A DNA stretch of 64,000 bases from Isoetes taiwanensis (taxonomy: Eukaryota; Streptophyta; Lycopodiopsida; Isoetales; Isoetaceae), in the NCBI GenBank assembly GCA_021234155.1, contig JAJEKV010000075.1:2783280-2847279 (forward strand). The letters are read 5' to 3'. A program made the translations under genes and the position numbers. Below the pieces are notes generated by a model. It did not search any database. It had not been told where the DNA came from and saw only the letters and a program-made list of their open reading frames with translations. Shown here piece by piece: positions 55,310 through 64,000 of the stretch (the stretch's first letter is position 1; each line of letters starts with the position of its first letter).

Positions 55310-55613
55310 GGGTTCGCCCAGGCGAACCCCAAAAATTCGCCCAGGCGAACCCGCAAACGACGTGGCGGGACGGTCGCGGATGCGGGACGCCTGCGTGGCA
55401 TTGCTACCGGGTTCGCTTGGGCGAACCCAAACCAGGGTCAGACTCAGGCGTGTGGCATGGCGATCTCGCGATCTCGCATTGAATGCAACCGGGTTCGCTT
55501 GGGCGAACCCATCGGCGCTGAGGGGACTGCGGCGGGACAGGGCCGTATAGGGACAGGGCGGGACAGGGCGGTACAGACGGTCGGGTCCCTACCGGGTTCG
55601 CTTGGGCGAACCC
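55310..55613. repeat. Left subterminal palindromes GGGTTCGCYTRGGCGAACCC
   Basis: Perfect or near-perfect copies at 55310-55329, 55336-55352 (partial), 55409-55428, 55491-55510 and 55594-55613. Confidence 0.92.
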
Positions 55614-56516
55614 ACCTGCGGCCATACATGGCTGCGGCGGGACAAGTCAGACCAATCGGTTTTTTTTATTCGCCGGATCAAAGACTAAGGTGGGTCTTTG
55701 ATTTGCAGCATAATGCTTCATTCTTTTGTTCTCTAGAAGCTGAACAGTCTTTGGGTTTTTGGTCTTACACAGAGTTCTGATTTCTTAATGTAGGTTTGAA
55801 ATGATTCAAAAAACTTTCTTGATCAGAATAGGAATACCATCTTGATCAATGCTGGAGTAGAATGAAAAGCTATTCCGTTAAATTTGGCCTTGATCTGTAG
55901 CACATTGCTTGGCTAATTAGTTCGGTAGAAGCTCAACACTCTTTTGGTTTTGTCGGTCTCAAACAGAGTTGTAATGTCCTAGTTTAGGCATCAAAATACT
56001 GGCTGGATCAATGCCGGAATAGAATGGAAAGCTCTGTGTCGAATTTGGACACTAATTTCTTTTCGTACCGGAGCTCTATTTTTTTGTTTGGGGCTGTTTG
56101 TTGGCATGTTGCATGTATATTCTGTTATAAGTCCAAAAACGGTGTCAGATTAATGCCCTGTAGAATGACAGCCTTTAGAGACCATGCATTTTCACGCTCC
56201 AAGGTGGAAACAACCGCTAATCTGCGTTTGCAAAAGCTAGATCTGTGGCATTATTAGTGACTTCCTAGTATTTAATCTGATAACATTTGGGTTTTTTTCT
56301 CAGAGGGTGATCAATGGAAGGAAGCATAGCGCTGTTTGTTTAGTTTCTGGCTAGTTTGGTGAATCAACCGAACGGATTTGGGGCCGGAAACTGGAATGGA
56401 GCGCATGCGACCTTCTACGGAGGAAGCGATGCGTCGGGAACGATGGGTTAGTGACCCGAATCTGCTCTGCCTGCCACCCGGTTCTGCCACCCGATCTGTT
56501 AATGGCCCCCGCCGGT

Positions 56517-56739
56517 GGGTTCGCCTGGGCGAACCCGGCAGGGCAGCCATCACTAGTATTGGCACTGCCATCACACGTACTGCCAAACCCGGGTTTGGGT
56601 TCGCTTGGGCGAACCCGGTAGCTAATGCCACGCAAGTCCTGCCCCCGCGACGCTCCCGCCACGTCAGGGGTGCGGGTTTGCCTGGGCGAATCCGGCGGGT
56701 TTGCCTGGGCGAATTTCTGGGGTTCGCTTAGGCGAACCC
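56517..56739. repeat. Right subterminal palindromes GGGTTCGCYTRGGCGAACCC
   Basis: Copies at 56517-56536, 56597-56616, 56674-56693 (both arms changed), ~56698-56717 and 56720-56739. The 56674 copy reads gggtttgcctgggcgaatcc, keeping one arm change matched in the other. Confidence 0.92.
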
Positions 56740-56782
56740 GCTTGGCCGCTGGAGTTACTTTCGGGAGCCGATCGAAGCACCG

Positions 56783-56790
56783 ATTATCGG
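56783..56790 (+). repeat. Target-site duplication, right
   Basis: ATTATCGG, followed by the resumed flank of repeat X. Confidence 0.8.
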
Positions 56791-57040
56791 CGTGGGTATA
56801 GAAACAAAAAAATGATGGCCATCATTTGTACTTTCTGGCAGACAAAGATGACGCCATGAGGTTTGATTATAAAGAAAGAGCGCTCCCCTGTTTCAACTTG
56901 CGGCAGCTGATGGAGGAAGTCCAAAAATCCAAAGACTATCAACATGATTTGACAACGCCAAGGTCTGTATCAATTGCTACGAGGAAAATCCAATTGATTA
57001 TATATACAGAGGACTTCAAGCTAGAAACAGTTAAAAAATA

Positions 57041-60000
57041 AAGAAAGCTGGGGAGAATTCTGCAAAAAGGGACCCAAAAAAAAAAAAAAAACATGAAAAC
57101 TGACTCAGTTATTAACTTATCTCAACCATACAACATCTGCTTCATCATCTTAATCCGCTCCAGCGATTTGCTCCATCTCTGGTTTGCTCCATCCGATCTA
57201 CTTTGTACAGTCTACATGCCTCGGTGACAATTTTGTTTGGCATCTTAGAAGTGCAGTCTCCAAATATAATTACGTTTTTTTTATTGTACAATCTTTGGGA
57301 CGCCAAATTGATTACCTATATGGTTCCTACACATTTGCCGGGGAGAGGGAGGAGAGGATACATGTCAATCAAATATACGCTGGTCCCGACAGTCATGACT
57401 CCATAAAACATCATATCACAGGAGGGCAATGAACAAGATTGATGGATAAAGTTACGATGTGTAAACCATGGTATAGGAAGAGTAGACATGCAGCATATGT
57501 ACGTCCTAACCAATGCTAGATACCATATACACTAATGTAGATCAAAATAAAAAACAAGGAAGGAGAATAAGAATGCATGACAGGAGGAATAAAGGAATAG
57601 AATAGAATAGAATAAAAGCATATATATAGTGAAGTCCTCCCTAGGGATTACATCAAATATTTATATCTCATGTTAACAATATCCCGAAAGGGAGTTAGTG
57701 ACCATATCTGATGAACTTCATTAATTATATAACTTATATATCAGCAATTAGTTATATGGACGGGAAAAGATCGACCTTCTTCGATGAAACGAGTTTCTGC
57801 CAATCTTCAAAAAACTATATGAGACCAACCAATCCCAACAATGATGAGTCAATGGAGTCCAAGAATCAGAAGATTTTACTGAAGTCACTAGGAGTACATC
57901 ATCCAAATACCTAGGGGTGCATTTTAAAGGCAAAAGGGTCCATAATTTGAGACATATATGATGTAGATCGAACGGAATTCACAAAGTAAAGTTCAAAGCT
58001 AGGTGGCGTACAAGTGCATAAAAGACCAAGCTTAGCCCACATATGGCGACAATTTATGTTAGTAGCATCCGCCCCCTCCCCGGGAGGGGGAGGGGAGGGG
58101 GGTCGCAAATGCTACACAAGTCCAGTGGCCTTCTAGACCGATGGGACCGATGGGAATATACTCTATTCCCCTCCCTTTTTTATTGGATAGACATATTGAA
58201 ACGACAAAGATGCCTATAAGGTAGGATAAAATCAAAGCAAGGCTATGGAAGAAGATGATTCAGGTTTTTAATCTTATTGGCAGTTTAAATATTTCTTATA
58301 AGTCTGTTACATGGGAGGCCAGCAAGGAGATGCTCTTGTCTAAAACCCTTCCTTAGTTTAAAAAGTCCAGATTGTTGACCATTTATACAGAACACAAGCA
58401 AATGCCATCTTATTCAAACCTATCACAAATCCATTACTTCTCTTAGCCCATACCACCTAGTGAGTCAGAAGCTCTACAAAAGTCAAGTTTATGCATAATA
58501 CATTTTATGATGAGAAGACTAGTATAGTTAGCTGCCGAATCCAGGATGTTCCTTTGGCAGAAATGCAGATTGTTCACATCAATCATCCGAGCCAAAATTT
58601 GTTTAATATTGGACAACTAGAACCCTCATGATTACATTATAATAATAATAATAATAATAAAGTTTATTAACATCCATGAGACCGTAGGCCATGGACAAAC
58701 GGACTGAGTGTAAATATGAAACACTATTGAGATATTCAAAGAGTATTAACACTTAGCACTGTACAGGAGTTCTCGAAGGTAATGCCCCAAGTATGGGAGC
58801 ATTAAATGGTGCTGGAACAACTTATCCATGTGTATTCTTCAATCAATCATGAAATATTTGGCCTATAGATTATCATGTCTACGACAAAAATAAATGGCGC
58901 GTCTTTCAGTCTCAATGTCTTCATTACAAACACAGATTCTTTGCTCCTCCACAATATTCAGCCACCTCCCTCGTTCAATCATTATGAGAGCTCATACGAA
59001 TACGCCTTGCTATGGTCTAGCTAGAAAACATATTGTGAAGGCTCAAATATGGTTTTTATGCTCATGCTTTAGATTAAAGTCCCTAATATAATATTGAACT
59101 TTCTTCTTGGCAGATGTATCACAGTATGCTATAAAGGTGTTCGCTGTAGCACATGCTGATCTTGATATATAGTCTTCAAGAAACATCCATAGAACTTTAA
59201 CAAGTAGACAATTGGAGATGGTGTCTCGGTTACATGCACCCAAACAGACCAATATTAGCATGACAATAGTAATAAGGGAAGGGGCGTTAGGTAATGAGAC
59301 ACAATGGCTCTTCGCCCTTCACCTATTCTTAAACAAAGTAGAATGGTGTAATTTAAGCAACTTCATCACATATATATTCAAATTTATTAAGAAGAAATAT
59401 TCTAAAAATATTGGTGCCTGTCTGCCGACCCCAACCATTTTGTTCGTTGCTTCTTAGTTCTTCTGAAAACTCCCGCATGGCACTCTTTAGTCAGGATCAA
59501 TTATAAAATAATGTGCATTGTGCAGTATACGCAATTTTATGTCTCTTTGTGGGTAGACATGCTAACATATATCCTTGTGGACCACGAACTAGAGTAGGAT
59601 TAATCTATGTTTTGTATGTCTTAACCACCTCCAAGGCACTGGCATCCCGAAGCGTACTAAGGAAGCTTGCATCCAGGTACTGCTTCAATTAATCCAAGAG
59701 AAATTGGCGGAAAGCATTGAAAGAAGTAATGTCTTAGTCTATCTTTAATCGGAGAAAAGCTTGCCAAAAAGTTTCTTTATGATTTTTTGGGGAGGCGGGA
59801 AGTTATAAAATGATTTCGTGGTTGGTTTGCTCATTCGCTCCGTTGTCTTCAGCTTTCTGCTTTTCATTCAATTAAGTTATTATCAAGTTGTTATGATTAT
59901 ATTCGAGAGTGGATATATTAGTATCTGGGAAATTGACCCACTTGGCGGTAGCTATCTCTTATAACAGTATTATTCGCCTGGTTAGTCCTCTCAATTTGCT

Positions 60001-60802
60001 ATATTGGTTCTCTTTACCTATTACTATTAGTAAGCTTCCTTCAGATTTGATAACATATCAATTTTTGGTATCAACTGCTAAGGACTCGAGGTGCATATTT
60101 CTCTCTCAATTATGAACGTTCCTAGAATTTGCGTGTCTATGCAGTAGAAGCTTCATTGCCGAATTGTATTGTTGTAAAATGTGGCCCTTGATACAGGAAG
60201 TTGAACTTCAAATTGTTGAATGGTCTAAAATTGGCTCGCTTATTTTCAAATAAAGAGGCATTTGCTTCTTTTTTACATGGTCCTTATGGTCAGAAGTAGG
60301 TGCGACCTCCTTCTGCTCCTCTTCAATCTCTAGTTCAGTCTTCCATTGGTGCTTTTCAGGTCTTGCCTTCTTTATCATTTCATCTGCTTCCACTGTTGTC
60401 ATTATTCCTCCTTCTTTGAGTTCCTTTATAGTATAGATATCTATGCTTGTTGTCTCTCCTGATCATGTTGATGATAATATTGATGTATCTCATCTAGTTT
60501 GGATACCTAAGGTTATCATATATGATAGCAGCACTATTCAGTGTACCAAAGAGCCTTGGCAAAGGGTTAATTCTGCAAGGAAAAAGTCAGCTGTAAATTC
60601 ATGTAAGCCTAGTCCGACCAATGTGAACTTATCAGGAAGTGGCTTGTACCTACCACTCTTCCTCATCGTATTGTGTGGCATGGCAACTTGATGTCAGGTG
60701 ATAAGCAGTTAGATATTGTGAAATATGTTGATCATAATGAGGCAGCCAAATGCCTCATAGTAGTACAAGAGAGATGTTTTTTTATCGTGTATGGGTGGTT
60801 TT

Positions 60803-60805
<3 letters not shown>
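57041..60805. other. No gene recognised
   Basis: AT-rich sequence with a poly(A) tract near 57074-57090, an (AAT)n run at about 58637-58660 and a G-rich/C-rich hairpin at ~58070-58100 (cccctccccgggaggggg). Open frames are short and lack motifs. Confidence 0.5.
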
Positions 60806-60807
<2 letters not shown>

Positions 60808-60838
<31 letters not shown>

Positions 60839-60910
60839 GGGGAAGGGGGCATGCTACATATACCACTTGGAACCCTCAAAAGTACCTATATTAGGTACTT
60901 TGAAAATTGA
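60808..60910. repeat. Poly(T) tract and MITE fragment
   Basis: About 30 T bases, then 'taccacttggaaccctcaaaagtacctatattaggtacttt' (60861-60901), which matches the left interior of the MITE at 13885-14210 ('accacttttggaacctgcaaaagtac'). Confidence 0.65.
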
Positions 60911-61945
60911 TACCTTTGGTCAATCTGTAGTATTAAGAGGATAACAATACTATTGGAATAAAATTAATGATCAACTTTTGAACTTAATGCATACTAGAAA
61001 ATTGCCCACCTTCGGTGGGCAGTCGATGTAGTTGCATGGCAATAATTTTACAAGGCAAACTTTGTGGTTCTTGAAATTTGAAAGATAGTTAGCTTTTGTA
61101 GTCTGAAATTGAAAATGGTAAACTTGTAGTGTGCAATTTGTACGATTGTGGACAATGGCCTTGTGACATTTTCTTCTTATGCATTGAATTTTGCATTTAA
61201 ATGTAGAAAAAAACATAGCTAGCTTTTGTATTTTGCAATTGAAAATGGTAAAAGTTCTCGATATTAACGTGTGCAATTTGTATGGTTGTGGACAAATGCC
61301 TTGTAACATTTTCTTTCATCTTTATTGAAAGAACGTTATTATTCTTGGTAATAAATGTAATGTTGTTAACAAACTGTAAGACTTGATGGTGTAATTTTTG
61401 TAGTGGATTGTAGAATATGTATTTTATTTAACAGGATTTTTGATTCTTCTATGTATTGTATTTGAGTAACATCTTGGATTGTAAATTTTTGCCACCTTTG
61501 ATTCATGTAGTGGTCATGTTGTACAGATAATCAGGAAAAAAATTAAGCATACTATGTTTTTTATCATAAAAAATGGTTTGGCTATTTTTGAAAATCTTAG
61601 CATATTTTATGATCTATATTTAACTAAAGTTATAGATATATCTAGATTTTGTATATGTTTGGAGTTGGCTAAACTTTAGATTTAATTATTCCTTTAAATT
61701 TTTGCTTGGCTATTTTTCTTGAGTATAAAATACGAGCAATTTAAATAGTGTAGTGTAGGGTAGACATATTCCATGACAATTGCCAAACAATCAAGTAATA
61801 TATGTAGTAAAGAAAACTTTCAAATAAGCTTATAACATAGCTTATAATGACATTAACCATGTGCATCATAGTTCTTTAACTAAAAAGAACCTTGAATCGA
61901 CCAACTAAAGTTCTCATGCTCATTTCCACAATGCTCATCCAAGCT
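60911..61945. other. No gene recognised
   Basis: AT-rich. Contains an internal imperfect duplication: 'tagcttttgta..tgaaattgaaaatggtaaa..gtgtgcaatttgta' at ~61090-61145 and again at ~61220-61280. Confidence 0.5.
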
Positions 61946-61946
61946 A

Positions 61947-63060
61947 TTATTGTCCACTATAGGTTCCTTTGTCGAATGTTTCCTCGTGTAACTTAGAAGA
62001 TCCCCTGTGCTTGCATTCATTGTTCCATAACTCAAATGCCTTCTCATATGGAAAAGTCTCCATGGTGTGAGTAGTGCTATATAGTCTCAAACTTGCATCA
62101 AGGTTATCTTCAAGTCGGTCATGCAACTTATTTTTTATGAAGCTCAGTGTGCTAAAACAACGTTCATCTTCAACACTTCCAAGTATCATACACAAACACA
62201 AGTTTGCCAATTTAAAGTACTCTGAAATGGCCATCCTCAACACACTATTAGAATCCAATATTATCCAAAGACGTGTTGCGCACCAAACTCCAAGGGATCC
62301 TTTAAATCTTGAGTTTGGTGGTACATACTCTCCCCAAACAATCTAGACTGCAACATCAATTGCTCCCAATCGAGAAGACCTTGTATAGTTTCAGTACCAA
62401 TCTTTCTTGGAATGCAAAAGTAATCCTTGATAGTAGCCATCTTACTTTGAAAGATTTTATACACACCTGCCATTGAGCCCTTCCAAACTTGCGAAAAAAT
62501 AACACCTATAGCATCAAACACATCATCTCGTGGAAACCTGGAATGAAGCTCATTGACAAGATTGCGTGATACCTACAAAGTGAGAAGCATCAAGTATGTC
62601 ATATACACATTTTTCCCTCACTAAATGTATAACTTTCTCATGCAAATAAAAAATCAAATACATGCAAAATTGACATAGGGTTCAAAGAAGATTTACTTGT
62701 TTCATATGATGTTTAATTGTCTCAACCAAGTCCTGAAATTCAGAACTCTTCAATTCACACTTCCTGCAGTGGCTCCCTCTTCCCCTTGTTGTCCTAAAAT
62801 TCATGTGGAGAAATTGATCTTTGACACATATGCATAAATACCCCTCCTCATCATATTGCAGAAAGCTCTCATGTGATCCAACTTGAACCAATTTGTTCCA
62901 AACAACGAATTTCTCTTTATGTAGTTCAAAACATGACTTTCTAGCCAAAGTATCCACATATAAGTTTTCTATCTCAACTTACAAGGTTTTTCTAGCTATG
63001 GTATACTCAGGTATAAAGATTTGTCTATCTTGTGAAATCTGTATCATATAGTTTAGCTTC
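61947..63060 (-). pseudogene. Decayed hAT transposase (C-terminal dimerisation domain)
   Basis: The minus-strand frame 61947-62258 carries the hAT C-terminal dimerisation signature: 'VEDERCFSTLSFIKNKLHDRL' with 'LRLY' after it. Upstream frames 62261-62521 and 62682-62957 continue the protein with interruptions: 'FDAIGVIFSQVWKG' and a Cys/His stretch 'RGSHCRKCELKSSEF'. This is the zinc-finger MYM-like/DUF4371-type hAT lineage, different from the BED/DUF659 hAT at 7-13 kb. No terminal repeats were found. Confidence 0.65.
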
Positions 63061-64000
63061 CTCGTCAAAGGTTGCATAACAAAGAGTGTAAGCATAGTCT
63101 CACAATCTGTCATAAGTCCCATTAGCTCAAATGCCCTTTGTGTCGTATTTTCATCATCATCATTCTGAATGCTAAAATATTCATTTTGTTGTTATATATC
63201 ATCTATTCACTTCAATTTGAACATGGAAGGCACAAATACAGTTATACTGCTAAGAAAATTGTTTTCTTAGTTGCATGTTTGCAACTGTCTACGTTAGTAT
63301 GAAGCTTAATATAGTCATACTTTTAATTGTTATGAAACAATTTGGCTAATCACGCATCTATTGTTTTGTATACAAATTAATTTTTTCAAGTTCCAGGGAG
63401 TTTTTTTGGCTTTTATTGACATGAATAGTTTGTAGCCCGAAGCATAAATCTACATCTCTCGCCTCCCATATCTCTATTCATTTTCTTTGGGACTTTCTAT
63501 CTCTGTGATAGACTTTTTACAATCGTAGGAAATAGATGGTTTCTTTCTTATATATTGAAAACAACCATGAGAATATATCTTGAAATTTCAACATGTGATG
63601 CTAGAGAGGGTTCACATGGCGATCATTGGGCTTCGTCTGAAATTCTGGACAATTTATTTTGTGACGTCTATGTTTAGAATATGGCTTAAAAGTATCCCAA
63701 ATGAAAACTTTCCGAATGTAGGAGCCTCATCTTCTGCCATTCAACTTTCTCATCTTTGGGCCCCCTTTGGGCTTCTCTATAGTTGCACTGTTATCTTCAT
63801 GGTCGTAAAAGAGAATTATAGAGTTGGTATGTGTTTATTGGTGTAGTTTAGATTATAGTAAGCACAAGTTCAAGCATAGCCAAGGTGGCTTCTCTGAGAA
63901 AGTCACTAAGAATATCCAATCCAAGATTTTGCACTAAGGAGATTTTAGCATCCTCAGGATAGCTACACTATAATATAGACCGTTTTGGTATCATTCATAT
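63061..64000. other. No gene recognised
   Basis: Possible upstream sequence of the decayed hAT, then AT-rich DNA without recognisable motifs. Confidence 0.5.

Larger units (their letters stand above)
55266..56782. mobile_element. Non-autonomous palindrome-rich element (1,517 bp)
   Basis: Bounded by an 8-bp duplication and confirmed by an uninterrupted relative of the insertion site within the window. The extreme tips match weakly. From the GGCTCCC word inward the ends are inverted copies: ggctcccaaaactaac against ggctcccgaaagtaac, then ccaagcgggttcgcc at both ends. Subterminal zones at each end are packed with GGGTTCGCYTRGGCGAACCC palindromes. The interior has no recognisable gene. The 8-bp duplication fits hAT or related superfamilies, but the tips do not identify one. 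Confidence 0.8.
54961..57040. repeat. Dispersed repeat X, copy 2 (interrupted)
   Basis: Resembles 51618-52100 but is split by the palindrome-bearing element at 55266-56782. After the insertion the match resumes with 'cgtgggtatagaa' and 'ctttctggcaga'. The frame 56826-57041 (71 codons) at its end has no recognised domain. Confidence 0.7.

Overview
The window looks like a repeat-rich plant nuclear genome, and almost everything recognisable in it is mobile DNA inserted into other mobile DNA. The plant assignment rests on a Ty3/gypsy chromovirus primed by initiator tRNA-Met, GT-AG introns, BED/DUF659-type hAT transposases, a LINE tail, a plant-like kinase fragment, and DUF7869-type DDE transposases, one of them with a DUF8039-like N-terminus. 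A fern or other seed-free plant is a reasonable guess, but the sequence does not settle it. No rRNA, tRNA or CRISPR was seen.

Layout. 1-6.1 kb: dispersed repeats, two long (TC)n tracts and a LINE ORF2 3' end. 6.1-13.35 kb: a tandemly duplicated gene for an ~80-residue protein of unknown function. The second copy is split by a 6.1 kb hAT element (7087-13176) with an exact 8-bp target duplication, and the hAT carries remains of a kinase-like gene. 13.48-17.3 kb plus 45.4-50.7 kb: the two halves of one large DNA transposon, element A. It has a DDE transposase on the minus strand and, divergently, a spliced ParB-like gene leading into a methyltransferase remnant. Copies of the palindrome ATCGCGRCCGCGAT occupy the promoter region and introns. 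17327-45425: a segment bounded by inverted termini and a possible 4-bp target duplication. It holds element B, which has the same plan (DDE transposase minus, ParB-like plus DNA methyltransferase gene plus) but its own palindrome, GTATAAATTTATAC, in about 25 copies. An RPA1-like gene also lies inside this segment. 18651-31829: a complete 13.2 kb LTR retrotransposon inserted in the element B transposase gene with a 5-bp target duplication; removing it restores the reading frame.

The most striking gene is in the retrotransposon. Its first ORF (20870-21967) encodes a histone H3-like protein: an H3-like N-terminal tail (ARTKQTYRK), a long charged insert, and a near-canonical H3 histone fold at the C-terminus. 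A second ORF of unknown function follows, then gag (zinc knuckle, protease), a damaged RT, RNase H, integrase and a C-terminal chromodomain. One element therefore carries an H3-like histone with Lys4 and Lys9 kept and a chromodomain of a class known to read methylated H3 tails.

50.7-64 kb: dispersed repeats partly duplicating the left end, a 1.5 kb non-autonomous element (55266-56782) with a third palindrome, GGGTTCGCYTRGGCGAACCC, a MITE fragment and a decayed second hAT transposase. Many coding regions carry frameshifts or stops. Because small indels also separate the two LTRs, some may be assembly errors rather than true decay.
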